Assembly: GCA_029219165.1 (NCBI GenBank)
Contig: JAQXSW010000007.1
Span: 186,001 to 250,000, forward strand
Reading direction: 5' to 3'
DNA from: Oscillospiraceae bacterium
GTDB lineage: Bacteria > Bacillota > Clostridia > Oscillospirales > Acutalibacteraceae
Length of the DNA stretch: 64,000 bases
In this document: one piece after another, positions 27,244 to 36,265 of the stretch
How positions within the stretch are numbered: the first letter of the stretch is position 1
Layout of the letters: every line of letters starts with the position of its first letter
Made by a program: the position numbers and the translations under genes
The notes under the pieces: generated by a model
What the model was told of the DNA's origin: nothing
Seen by the model: the letters and a program-made list of their open reading frames with translations, nothing else
Database searches by the model: none

Positions 27244-28194
27244 ATGGAATATTTTTTCATACCACTCGTAATTATTGCATTAGTCATTTTGGTTTCATGT
27301 ATTAACATTGTTCCACAGGCCAAGGAATATGTTGTTGAGCGTCTTGGCAGTTACAGGACAACATGGAAAGCGGGAGTGCATTTTAAGGCTCCATTTATTG
27401 ATAGAGTAGCAAGTAAAATTACTCTTAAAGAGCAAGTTGTAGACTTTGATCCACAGCCTGTAATTACAAAGGATAACGTTACAATGCGTATTGATACTGT
27501 AGTGTTTTTCCAAATTACAGATGCAAAACTCTATACTTATGGCGTTGAGCGTCCTATTATGGCTATTGAAAATCTTACTGCAACAACACTCCGTAACATA
27601 ATTGGTGATCTTGAACTCGACGAAACTTTAACATCTCGTGAGACAATTAATACAAAGATGCGTTCAGCTCTTGATCTTGCAACAGATCCATGGGGAATTA
27701 AAGTTAACCGTGTTGAGCTTAAGAATATTATGCCTCCGGCAGCAATTCAGGATGCAATGGAGAAACAGATGAAGGCTGAACGTGAACGCCGTGAGGCAAT
27801 TCTTATTGCTGAAGGTGAAAAGAAGTCAACTGTTCTTGTGGCTGAAGGTAAGAAAGAATCCGCAATTCTTGACGCTGAAGCTGAAAAGCAGGCTGCAATT
27901 CTTAGAGCCGAAGCTGCAAAAGAAGCTGCTATTAAGGAAGCTGAAGGTAAGGCACAGGCTATTAGAACAATTCAGAAGGCTACTGCTGAAGGTATTCAAT
28001 ATCTTAATGAAGCTTCTCCAACAGAGCAGGTTCTTACAATTAAATCCCTTGAAGCATTTGCAAAAGCAGCTGATGGTAATGCAACAAAAATTATTATTCC
28101 ATCAGAAATTCAGGGTATTGCAGGACTTGCGGCAGGTATTGTTGAAAGTGTAAAAGAACCTGAAAAGAAGACAAAGGCAAAGAAAGCCGAATAA
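27244..28194 (+). CDS. SPFH/band-7 (stomatin-prohibitin) membrane protein, QmcA-like
   Basis: 316 residues. One N-terminal membrane helix (about 3-23) is followed by an SPFH domain (IVPQAKEYVVERLGSYRTTW, then the PQPVITKDNV motif). A long charged coiled coil made of Ala-Glu-Lys repeats (about 175-255) follows, and a Lys-rich C terminus. These proteins form large membrane-bound rings and microdomains and often modulate membrane proteases. The usual NfeD partner is not next to it. Start is ATG 27244, with TTGGAGG upstream; a frame to TTG 27229 would begin in the ribosome binding site. Possibly co-transcribed with the MoaE-like gene (18-base gap). Confidence 0.9.
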   Translation: MEYFFIPLVIIALVILVSCINIVPQAKEYVVERLGSYRTTWKAGVHFKAPFIDRVASKITLKEQVVDFDPQPVITKDNVTMRIDTVVFFQITDAKLYTYGVERPIMAIENLTATTLRNIIGDLELDETLTSRETINTKMRSALDLATDPWGIKVNRVELKNIMPPAAIQDAMEKQMKAERERREAILIAEGEKKSTVLVAEGKKESAILDAEAEKQAAILRAEAAKEAAIKEAEGKAQAIRTIQKATAEGIQYLNEASPTEQVLTIKSLEAFAKAADGNATKIIIPSEIQGIAGLAAGIVESVKEPEKKTKAKKAE

Positions 28195-28201
28195 AATTAA
28201 G

Positions 28202-28236
28202 AAAGGTCCGTCATCATTTGACGGACCTTTTTTATT
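28202..28236. terminator. Bidirectional terminator between convergent genes
   Basis: AAAGGTCCGTCA/TGACGGACCTTT then TTTTATTT. It ends the SPFH gene and overlaps the stop of the minus-strand substrate-binding protein. Confidence 0.9.
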
Positions 28237-29872
28237 TATATAATGCGTAAACTGCTCCGGATGGTCGGACTGAAATATCATTTGCGGTATTTTTAATTGC
28301 AAGATAACTGTCTTCTTGAGTTACAGGAATTATATATCCGTTCTTAACAATAAACTCCTCTGCACGTTTATTAGATGTCAGAAGTTCTTCTTTGGAAGAA
28401 GAGTTGAAAATATTTGTTAGAAGAGCGTCATATTCCGCGGATTTTAAACTAATTATATTTTTACCATTATCTGATGCAAATGAACGAAGAAAACCGGATG
28501 CTAAAAACTCCGTTGTAGAAATGCTTGTATAAGCAATGTCATATGCGCCCCCATTAATTAAACTGTCAAGCTCTTCTTGGGTTTCACATGCTGTAATGCT
28601 GATTGACAAACCAACCCCAAATACTTTTTGCCACACTTGAATCATTTCTTTTACCGGGGTTTCATCTTCTTTTAAAAGAACAAACTTTAAAGAAAGATCT
28701 AAAGGTTTGGTTATATCATCTTCAGTGGTTGCATTTTTAATATGAAGTAAAGCTGTTTCATGGTTTTCGGCAGGTGGAATAACAATATTACTTCCTGCTC
28801 TATATGAAACACCGGGCGTCAAACCACAGCAGGCAGGAACAAGTCCTTCGGCTTTTGAACCTGTTCCGACAAGGGTGTTTACATTCGTGGAGTATACAAA
28901 AGCAAGACGTAAATCATCTGTTATTTGTTCTGAATTGCAGTTAAAGCAAAGAGCTTTAATTGTGTTCTTGTATTTTTTTATGTCAAATGATTTTGGAAGT
29001 TTTTTTGCTTCCGCCATGGATATTATAGCAGCGTCATATCCACCTTCTTGATCATAGAGATAATTGAATGCACTTACAGAGGTTTCTGTTGTTGTGGCAT
29101 TGTTTTTATTATCTTTTGAAGAATTAAAAAATGCCGGTGAAATAAATTTCACATAATCAGAAATTGCTGAATAGTCACCAACATATTTTTCATTTTTTGT
29201 CAGTGTTATTCCTGCTTCTTTATCAAATGATGAAATATAGTATGGACCGTTACATAGTAAAAGTTTTGTTTCAAGACCATATCTTCCGGCAGTTGCATTG
29301 AAGAATTCCTCATTGCAAGGCATACAAATAGGAGTTGCTAGTGTTGCCATAAAACTTGTGCTTGGTTTGTAGAGTATAATTTCAAGTTGTGAACTGTCTG
29401 TTGCTGAAACGGATTTAATGCAGGATAGTGTTTCAGCAAGAACAGCATTTGTGTTTTTGTCTAAGGCGCGTTTTAACGCAAATTCAAAATCATATGCAGT
29501 AACTTGAGCGTTAAATGTAGTTTCATAGTCTTCACCAAGTAAATCTTTTAGACCCTTAGGTACATGCCACTGGGCGGAATTTCGAATATGAAAGGAATAT
29601 TTTGTTCCGTCTTCTGAAATAGACCAATTGTCTGAAACACCTTTTTGAATTTCTCCATCTTCATTAATTCGAACAAGACCTTCAAAACAGTTGTTAATTA
29701 TATTTTCAAGATCAATACCGGATGCAATTTGAGGATCAAAGCAATTTGGCGTTGAGGCAACAAGAGGAAGTATTATTGTTTTTGAAGTGCTTTTTTTACA
29801 CGAAGAAAGCACAGTTGAAAATAATAAAACGGCAGTAATAATTGCTATGAGTCGTTTGATTTTTCTGCTCAT
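28232..29872 (-). CDS. Extracellular solute-binding lipoprotein, family 5 (OppA/DppA-like)
   Basis: 546 residues. A lipoprotein signal peptide ends in the lipobox LSSC (Cys25). The mature part has the family-5 layout: FDPQIASGIDLENIINNCFEGLV near the start, then the DGTKYSFHIR motif. It should bind peptides or similar ligands outside the membrane for an ABC importer. No permease or ATPase genes are beside it, so it is either an orphan receptor serving a transporter elsewhere or a sensor. ATG at 29870-29872, preceded by GGGGAGG 11 bases upstream. Monocistronic. Confidence 0.88.
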   Translation of the reverse strand: MSRKIKRLIAIITAVLLFSTVLSSCKKSTSKTIILPLVASTPNCFDPQIASGIDLENIINNCFEGLVRINEDGEIQKGVSDNWSISEDGTKYSFHIRNSAQWHVPKGLKDLLGEDYETTFNAQVTAYDFEFALKRALDKNTNAVLAETLSCIKSVSATDSSQLEIILYKPSTSFMATLATPICMPCNEEFFNATAGRYGLETKLLLCNGPYYISSFDKEAGITLTKNEKYVGDYSAISDYVKFISPAFFNSSKDNKNNATTTETSVSAFNYLYDQEGGYDAAIISMAEAKKLPKSFDIKKYKNTIKALCFNCNSEQITDDLRLAFVYSTNVNTLVGTGSKAEGLVPACCGLTPGVSYRAGSNIVIPPAENHETALLHIKNATTEDDITKPLDLSLKFVLLKEDETPVKEMIQVWQKVFGVGLSISITACETQEELDSLINGGAYDIAYTSISTTEFLASGFLRSFASDNGKNIISLKSAEYDALLTNIFNSSSKEELLTSNKRAEEFIVKNGYIIPVTQEDSYLAIKNTANDISVRPSGAVYALYK

Positions 29873-29995
29873 AAAGCTGTGAAACCTCCCCTAAATAATC
29901 TAGTGATAATTTTATCATAATAATAGACTTTTATAAATAGATAAAAGTATTAATATATGGTAAAATATTTTATGTTTTGAAATGAGGTGCATTAA

Positions 29996-31231
29996 ATGAA
30001 TTCAACATTAATAGTTCTTCTTTTAATTGTTATAATTATTCTACTATGCTTATGTATAGGTTTATTTTCTAAATATCGTAAAGAAGTTAAATCCAGCGAT
30101 GAACTTATTTCTGCATTAAAAAGAGACATGGTTGAAGAGTTTAGATATTCAAGACGTATGGACACAGAACTGCGTGAAACTATATCTTCAAAGTTTGCTG
30201 AAATGACAAAGCAAAATTTTGAAAATCAGTTGAATCTTGGTGAGCGTATTGGTCGTTCTCTTGGAGAAATAAGAGAAGCAAATGAGACGGCAATGACCAA
30301 GATGCAGGAAAGTAATGAAAAGAAACTTGATCAAATGCGTCAAACAGTTGACGAAAAATTGACATCAACCCTTACTACCAGACTTGATAGTTCTTTTAAG
30401 ACGGTGTCTGAACAACTTGAAAATGTGTATAAATCGCTTGGAGAAATGAAAATTCTTTCTGAAGGGGTTACAACAAATGTTACATCTTTGAATAGAGTTC
30501 TAACTAACGTTAAAGCACGTGGGACCTGGGCTGAGGTACAACTTGAAGCAATACTTGACCAGACAATTCCAAATATGTATGAAAGAAATTTTGCTTCAAA
30601 TCCCAATAGTCAGGCAAGAGTTGAATTTGCGGTAAAAATTCCATCGACCGGGGACGGCGGCACACTTACATATTTACCAATAGATTCAAAATTCCCAATG
30701 GAAGATTATATTAGGTTATGCGATGCATCCGACAGAGCAGACCCCGATGCACTTTTGACTGCTCGTAAAGCTCTTGAAGACAGGGTTAAACAAGAGGCCA
30801 AATCCATTCACGCTTATATAAATGAACCATTGACAACACCATTTGCCATTATGTATCTTGCAACAGAGGGTCTTTATGCTGAAATTGCATCATCTAGGAG
30901 CGGGATAGCAGAAAAAATACAAAGAGATTACAGTGTTATGATTGCCGGACCTACAACAATAACGGCATTACTTAATTCTTTGTCTATGGGATTTAGGGCT
31001 GTTGCAATAAATGATAAGGCAAATGAAGTAAGGGAATTATTGTCGGTTACAAAGGCACAGTACGATGTTTTTGGCGGAGTTTTGGAAAAGGCAAAACGTA
31101 AAATAGAGGAAGCCGGAAATACCCTTGGCGAGGCACAACATAGAAACGAAATTATTAGAAAAAAGTTGAAAAATGTTGAGGATATAGATTTGACTGGTGC
31201 TGATAAGTTCTTAGAGGTCGATAATTCTTGA
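29996..31231 (+). CDS. rmuC: DNA recombination protein RmuC
   Basis: 411 residues. An N-terminal membrane helix (4-24) precedes a coiled coil (about 30-150) and the RmuC nuclease-like domain with KARGTWAEVQLEAILDQ, LPIDSKFPMEDYIRL and AGPTTITALLNSLSMGF. RmuC limits inversions at short repeats and has a PD-(D/E)xK-like fold; LPIDSKFP holds the expected Asp-x-Lys. ATG preceded by GAGGTG. An extended -10 (TGGTAAAAT at 29958-29966) may be its promoter. Confidence 0.95.
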   Translation: MNSTLIVLLLIVIIILLCLCIGLFSKYRKEVKSSDELISALKRDMVEEFRYSRRMDTELRETISSKFAEMTKQNFENQLNLGERIGRSLGEIREANETAMTKMQESNEKKLDQMRQTVDEKLTSTLTTRLDSSFKTVSEQLENVYKSLGEMKILSEGVTTNVTSLNRVLTNVKARGTWAEVQLEAILDQTIPNMYERNFASNPNSQARVEFAVKIPSTGDGGTLTYLPIDSKFPMEDYIRLCDASDRADPDALLTARKALEDRVKQEAKSIHAYINEPLTTPFAIMYLATEGLYAEIASSRSGIAEKIQRDYSVMIAGPTTITALLNSLSMGFRAVAINDKANEVRELLSVTKAQYDVFGGVLEKAKRKIEEAGNTLGEAQHRNEIIRKKLKNVEDIDLTGADKFLEVDNS

Positions 31232-31256
31232 CCGTTAACAATGTAATGTGTATAAT
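31228..31256 (+). promoter_or_regulatory. Sigma-A promoter for the GH3 gene
   Basis: TTGACC (31228-31233), a 17-base spacer and TATAAT (31251-31256). The -35 box overlaps the stop codon of rmuC. Confidence 0.75.
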
Positions 31257-31318
31257 TTTAACGTATATTTAATGTTTGTTTTATGGCACTTCGGTAGCTC
31301 TTTGAGGAGGATTCAAAA

Positions 31319-33799
31319 GTGGAATATAAATCATGGATAGGAAAACTCTCACTTCGTGAAAAAGCTGAATTACTTACTGGTGCTGATGCGTGGCATACAG
31401 CTCCCGTAATGCGTCTTGGCATCCCATCTATAATGATGAGTGACGGACCAAACGGACTTAGAAAAAGGGTCCAGCTTGGAACGTTCAAAAGTGGGACAGT
31501 TAAATCAGTATGTTATCCATCTGCAACAGCTTTAGCTGCTTCTTGGGACAGAAATTTGTTAGATGAGGTTGGAAAAACAATTGCATCAGAATGCAAGGCT
31601 AACAGAGTATCTGTACTTTTGGGCCCGGGTGTAAATATTAAGCGTTCACCACTTTGTGGACGAAATTTTGAGTATTATTCTGAAGATCCTGTTCTTGCAG
31701 GTGAACTTGCAGCCTCATATATTAATGCCGTTCAAAATGAGGGCATAGGTACATCACTCAAACATTTTGCTGCTAATAATACTGAGACAAAGAGAATGGC
31801 GTCAGATTCACTTGTTGACGAGCGTGCCTTAAGAGAAATATATTTAAAACCATTTGAAATTGCAGTTAAGAAGGCTCAGCCATGGACTGTAATGTGTGCT
31901 TATAACAAACTCAATGGTGTATATTGTACAGAAAATGAAAAACTAATTAATGACATACTCCGTAACGAGTGGGGATTTGAAGGTCTTGCAGTTAGCGACT
32001 GGGCGGCTATTAATAACAGGACTGCCGCTTTAAATGCCGGACTTGATCTTGAAATGCCTGGTTCAGGATATGTATGTGTTAGTGAATTGGCTAAATCATA
32101 TCGTGATGGAAGTCTTTCAGAAGATACAATTAACAAGAGCGTAAAAAGAGTATTTGATCTTGTGGAAAAATCTGAGAATGAGCTTTCAAAGCCTGTTCAG
32201 CCAATTTCACTTGAGGAAAATCACAAGCTTGCCGTAGAAATGGCAGAAAATTGTGCGGTACTTTTGAAAAATGAAGCAAACACACTTCCGCTCAGTAAGG
32301 GTCAAAGCATTGCAATAATTGGTGAGAGGGCAAAGAAGCCTATGTACCAAGGTTTTGGTAGTGCATGCGTTAATTCATATAAGGTTGACAATGTTTTGGA
32401 TTCATTATCTGCGTTGGATATTCCTTATGTTTATTCAAAAGGATATCGAATTGAAGCTGAAAACGAAATTGACCCAGCATTAATAAATGAGGCATGTTTT
32501 GCTGCGGCTAATAATAGTGTTGCCGTTGTTTTCGTAAGTTGCTCAGAAATGGATGCTTCTGAAGCGGCAGACAGAGACAGCTTAAAGCTTCCGGCAGCTC
32601 ATAAAGAACTTATTTCTGCTGTTTGCAAAGCAAATCCTAATACAGTTGTTGTTTTAACATCCGGCAGTGTGGTTGAAATGCCGTGGGTAAACGAACCTAA
32701 AGCAATTATGCAAACATATTTCCTTGGCGAGGGTGCCGGAATGGCAATTGCAAAGCTTCTTATGGGAATTGTTTCACCTTCAGGTAAACTTCCGGAAACT
32801 TATCCAATAAGTATGGAAGATACTCCATGCCCTAACAACTATAAAACAGATGAAAATGGCAGAGTCCTTTACAAGGAAAGTATTTATGTCGGATATAGAT
32901 ATTATGAAAAGACCGGAACACCTGTTCTTTTCCCATTTGGCCATGGCTTAACATATACAAATTTTGAGTATTCAAATCTTAATATTGATAAAACCACAAT
33001 AACACAAGATGATGTTTTGAAAGTATCATTTGATATTAAGAATATCGGTTCATTTACTGCATCTGAAATTTCTCAAGTATATGTTGGTAAAAAAGATTCT
33101 TTAGTATATAGGGCTCCAAAAGAACTTAAAGAATTTACAAAAGTTAAAATTGCACCGGGAGAAAAATCAACAGTTACAGTTGAACTTTCAAGCGATTCAT
33201 TTAAATACTATAGTGTTGAATTAAATGATTGGGCGCTTGAAGATGGCGAATATGACATTTATGTAGGTGCATCCAGCACGGATATAAAACTTGTTGGAAA
33301 AGTCCTTGTAAAAAATGGTTCCGATTTATCAAAAGAACTGGATTATTTATATTCTGCTCCAAAGTATTTTAATGGAGACATAAAGAATATATCAGACAAT
33401 GATTTTGAGGATATATTCCGTGACAATTTAGATGATTATATTGATGAGTTTGACGACGATAGAATAACAGCAGCTGAGTGCTTATCTGATGCTAAAAAAA
33501 TGCCGGCAGGAAGAATGATTGACGGAGCTTTGGAAATGGTGCTTCAAAAAATGTTCGAAAATGATCCAATAATGGGTAAGATTATTTATAATTCATTTAT
33601 GGATATCCCGATTAAGCGTTTTGAGGCCGGTTCATTTGGAATTTGTTCCAAACCAATGGTTGATGGAATTGTTCATCTGATAAATAGTAAGTCTTTATTC
33701 CAAACCGCACAAATTTTTGCAGTTGGAATTCCAACAACTGTTATAAATATTGCAATGCCTGCACTAAAGAAAGCAGCTGAAAAGAAATCTAGAAGTTAA
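31319..33799 (+). CDS. Glycoside hydrolase family 3 beta-glucosidase-type enzyme
   Basis: 826 residues without a signal peptide, so cytoplasmic. The GH3 TIM barrel comes first (MSDGPNGLR, GPGVNIKRSPLCGRNFEYYSEDP in pieces, SLKHFAANN), with nucleophile Asp227 in VSDWAA. The alpha/beta sandwich and an Fn3-like domain (about 550-670) follow. Then comes an acidic and helical C-terminal region of about 150 residues, found in many clostridial members. It releases terminal beta-linked sugars from imported oligosaccharides; the exact linkage is unknown. Start is GTG 31319 with GAGGAGG. Monocistronic. Confidence 0.92.
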   Translation: MEYKSWIGKLSLREKAELLTGADAWHTAPVMRLGIPSIMMSDGPNGLRKRVQLGTFKSGTVKSVCYPSATALAASWDRNLLDEVGKTIASECKANRVSVLLGPGVNIKRSPLCGRNFEYYSEDPVLAGELAASYINAVQNEGIGTSLKHFAANNTETKRMASDSLVDERALREIYLKPFEIAVKKAQPWTVMCAYNKLNGVYCTENEKLINDILRNEWGFEGLAVSDWAAINNRTAALNAGLDLEMPGSGYVCVSELAKSYRDGSLSEDTINKSVKRVFDLVEKSENELSKPVQPISLEENHKLAVEMAENCAVLLKNEANTLPLSKGQSIAIIGERAKKPMYQGFGSACVNSYKVDNVLDSLSALDIPYVYSKGYRIEAENEIDPALINEACFAAANNSVAVVFVSCSEMDASEAADRDSLKLPAAHKELISAVCKANPNTVVVLTSGSVVEMPWVNEPKAIMQTYFLGEGAGMAIAKLLMGIVSPSGKLPETYPISMEDTPCPNNYKTDENGRVLYKESIYVGYRYYEKTGTPVLFPFGHGLTYTNFEYSNLNIDKTTITQDDVLKVSFDIKNIGSFTASEISQVYVGKKDSLVYRAPKELKEFTKVKIAPGEKSTVTVELSSDSFKYYSVELNDWALEDGEYDIYVGASSTDIKLVGKVLVKNGSDLSKELDYLYSAPKYFNGDIKNISDNDFEDIFRDNLDDYIDEFDDDRITAAECLSDAKKMPAGRMIDGALEMVLQKMFENDPIMGKIIYNSFMDIPIKRFEAGSFGICSKPMVDGIVHLINSKSLFQTAQIFAVGIPTTVINIAMPALKKAAEKKSRS

Positions 33800-33803
33800 A
33801 AAG

Positions 33804-33840
33804 AAAAGTCCTTATCCGTTTTGGATAAGGACTTTTTTTA
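33804..33840. terminator. Bidirectional terminator between convergent genes
   Basis: AAAAGTCCTTATCC/GGATAAGGACTTTT then TTTTATT. It ends the GH3 gene and meets the end of the minus-strand membrane protein. Confidence 0.92.
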
Positions 33841-35043
33841 TTTTGTTATAGTATCCTGTGAAATAATGGTTTCCAAAATAGTTTTCATTACAGGTTCAAT
33901 AGCTTTAGGACTTGTCTTGTCTATTGTATCTTCCATATTTCTATAAAAACTCGGAGCCTCTTTTGTTAAAGATGTGATTGTTGCGTGTGAGAATTTGTTT
34001 TTCTTAAATACTTTTGCAGTTCCTTTAACAAATGAAGGATTGTTGTTTGCAAGTTTTATTCCTGATTTTGTTGCTGATTCGGAAATTGTTTTTGTAAGTT
34101 TTCTGTTACCGGAAACAACGGAAATAGTGTTTGGATCAAAAATTGAATCCACGGAAATAACTGATGTGTCAATGTCATTTGCTAAATTTGAATGTGCATT
34201 ACAGAATGCTTTTGCTCCAGCACAGTTTGCGTTTTTTGAGCCGGTTAAAAGTATATTTACTTCAGTTTGTTGTAATTTTAATTCTGTAACAGAAATATAT
34301 CTTGCCACTCCACAAATTAAATATGAGCTAACGAGGTTGTCAACACAACCTGGAGTACTGGCAGATGCGTTCACTGTTTTAGAAAGTACTATTGGAACAA
34401 TGGCAAAAAGAACAGACGCAAATCCAATGTAAGCAATTATGTTCATAGCAGGAATTTGTAAATAGTTATTTTCACCCATAAACATAATAGTGGAAAATGC
34501 AATATTTATAATTATAAAAACAAGATTGAGTACTTTAAGAAACGCTTCTGTTTTTCTTGAAATCTTTCTTTTAAAAGGTGCATCTATATTTGCTTCAAGT
34601 ATTATTCTTTTTTGAGGAGTATTGGTAGGCTTAATTGTGGCATATATATTTGAACCTGTTGCTTTTTTTGAAGTTCCCCCAAAAACTCCAAAATGTGCAA
34701 GCAATGCCAAGAAAGACAATACAATTGAAGCTAAGTAAAAGAGTGGATCTATTATCTTTGCACATATTATTCCAACTGATGCTAATATCATAAATATAAA
34801 TACGAATAGATTAGATAGTATATATGCTTTTTGACTTGCTTCAAAGGATTCAACCAGTACGCTGTCACAAAATTCGTTAAGGTCAGTTTTTAGAGTTTCA
34901 GTTAAAAGAGAAGTGCCTTCCCCGCAGGGTTGTCTTTTATTGTTTTTAGGATCTGAGGCAAATTTTTGAGCAGAACGAAATGCGTAATTACAACATTCTC
35001 TCTCCTTGCCTGCATGAATTACATTGTTTTCTGTATTTTCCAT
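33838..35043 (-). CDS. Four-helix membrane protein with a degenerate M28-peptidase-like domain
   Basis: 401 residues. Two membrane hairpins are at about 73-120 and 168-222. Around them the sequence follows the M28 zinc aminopeptidase plan: IILEANIDAP (149-156, usual AHxD), TPGCVDNLVSS (230-240, usual GAxDN), LLTGSKNANCAGAKAF (265-280, usual GxEExGxxGS), VISVDSI (295-301) and YRNMEDTIDK (367-376, usual YHTxxDT). The His of the first motif is Asn152, the Glu pair is replaced, and the last His is Arg368; only Asp154, Asp235 and Asp299 remain. I infer a catalytically dead relative. Start is ATG at 35041-35043; GGAGGT lies between it and the upstream in-frame ATG. Monocistronic. Confidence 0.65.
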   Translation of the reverse strand: MENTENNVIHAGKERECCNYAFRSAQKFASDPKNNKRQPCGEGTSLLTETLKTDLNEFCDSVLVESFEASQKAYILSNLFVFIFMILASVGIICAKIIDPLFYLASIVLSFLALLAHFGVFGGTSKKATGSNIYATIKPTNTPQKRIILEANIDAPFKRKISRKTEAFLKVLNLVFIIINIAFSTIMFMGENNYLQIPAMNIIAYIGFASVLFAIVPIVLSKTVNASASTPGCVDNLVSSYLICGVARYISVTELKLQQTEVNILLTGSKNANCAGAKAFCNAHSNLANDIDTSVISVDSIFDPNTISVVSGNRKLTKTISESATKSGIKLANNNPSFVKGTAKVFKKNKFSHATITSLTKEAPSFYRNMEDTIDKTSPKAIEPVMKTILETIISQDTITK

Positions 35044-35502
35044 GTTGACCTCCATAGATGTATAAATAGTATAAAATAATTATACGGAAGAGTGTCAAAA
35101 AGTCAAACCAATGTTGTTAACATTTTGTTCATTTTAAGACAAGCATTTACAAATTTTTGCTTTGTAAAAACGTTGAATAGAATCTAAAACATGGTTTTTT
35201 ATTGTTAAAATGTCGAAGTTAATGTAATTTGTTATGATATTGACAATAATCGCGAAAAACAACGTAAGAATGAGGGCTATAATTTCAAATTAATCATAAA
35301 AGTGTTAATATAACAACAGATTTACTCATCAAATTTGTCAATATAACGTTTGCATTACCAAGTACTTTTATGCACTTTGACAAAAGTTTAAAAATTGTTC
35401 ATTTTTTGTTGACAAAATTAAGGTCTGGTTGTAAAGTATTCGTGTAAGCGAAGGGAACGAAAGTTCAAATTGTTTAGTTTAACATGAAAGGATATGATTC
35501 CA
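35044..35502. other. AT-rich divergent intergenic region
   Basis: Between the M28-like gene (-) and the NTGD-tailed secreted protein (+). The rightmost part carries the promoter at 35409-35437 and a leader of about 60 bases. The rest holds scattered TTGACA-like and AT-rich runs, but no reading frame or stable hairpin that I can support. Confidence 0.55.
35409..35437 (+). promoter_or_regulatory. Sigma-A promoter for the secreted NTGD protein
   Basis: TTGACA (35409-35414), a 17-base spacer and TAAAGT (35432-35437). Confidence 0.6.
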
Positions 35503-36093
35503 ATGGCAAAGAAAATTATTAGCCTTGTAATTGCACTCGCAGTAGTATTTAGCGTTGCTACATGTGCACTCTCAGCTTCAGCTTCATCTATTATTACAAA
35601 GCCTGATGCTGGTATTTCAATTAATCTTGATAAGATTAAGAATCTCTTTGATCCAAGCAAGTGGTTCCCATCAAAGGGAGACGACAACACTTCAAGTGAT
35701 GTAAAAGACACAGTTACTGACGTTACTGATAAAGTTCAGGACGCAGTTGATTCTGCTACAGCAACTGACAGAAAGCCTATCGTAGATTTCTATTTTGACT
35801 ATGATGTAATTAGAGAACTCCACTGGGGCATTAGCATTGGTAACGTTCCAGAGACAACAACAGAAGTTGTTACAGAGCCAGTTGTTGAAGAGCCAACTAC
35901 AGAAGCTCCAACAGCTGAAGAAGAAGTTTCAATTGTTGACGAAGCACCTCTTGCTCCAACAGTAGAAATTACAGATTCTGCACCTCTTGCTGATGTAGAA
36001 GCTGTTGCTAACACAGGTGATGCTGGTATTGCTACACTTGTAGCTCTTTCAGCTGTATCTGCAGCAGCATTCGTAGTAGCTAAGAAGAAATAA
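35503..36093 (+). CDS. Secreted protein with NTGD wall-sorting-like tail
   Basis: 196 residues of unknown function. A Sec signal peptide (MAKKIISLVIALAVVFSVAT, cleavage likely near ASA 25-27) is followed by an acidic mature region of about 140 residues with a Thr/Glu/Pro-rich stretch (117-165). The C terminus is VANTGD (168-173), then a hydrophobic helix, then AKKK. That order (motif, helix, basic tail) is that of a sortase substrate, but the motif is not LPxTG. Codon bias is strong (CTT, GCT, ACA, AAG), suggesting abundance. ATG 35503 fits the AAAGGA ribosome binding site better than ATG 35494. Monocistronic. Confidence 0.7.
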   Translation: MAKKIISLVIALAVVFSVATCALSASASSIITKPDAGISINLDKIKNLFDPSKWFPSKGDDNTSSDVKDTVTDVTDKVQDAVDSATATDRKPIVDFYFDYDVIRELHWGISIGNVPETTTEVVTEPVVEEPTTEAPTAEEEVSIVDEAPLAPTVEITDSAPLADVEAVANTGDAGIATLVALSAVSAAAFVVAKKK

Positions 36094-36120
36094 TCTAAGC
36101 TAGACGATTTTACACAAACT

Positions 36121-36148
36121 AAAAGCGGAGGATTTTTCCTCCGCTTTT
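36121..36148 (+). terminator. Terminator after the NTGD protein gene
   Basis: AAAAGCGGAGGA/TCCTCCGCTTTT with loop TTTT. The following T-tract is short. Confidence 0.8.
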
Positions 36149-36220
36149 GAGTAGTTTTTGGAACAATTTGAACAATTATTTTTTTCGCAAACTATTTGTA
36201 ATTATTAATTAATGCTTACA

Positions 36221-36255
36221 AAAAGCCCTGAGGCATCTGCCTCAGGGCTTTTCCT
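36221..36255. terminator. Terminator of the ThiF/MoeB-like gene (and second plus-strand stop)
   Basis: AAAAGCCCTGAGGCA/TGCCTCAGGGCTTTT, a 15-base stem with a two-base gap, read on both strands; the A-run gives the minus strand its T-tract. Confidence 0.85.
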
Positions 36256-36265
36256 ATATGTTGTA

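Noticed and set aside
28232-29872. Complete peptide ABC importer
   Set aside because: Only the binding lipoprotein is present; no permease or ATPase genes flank it.
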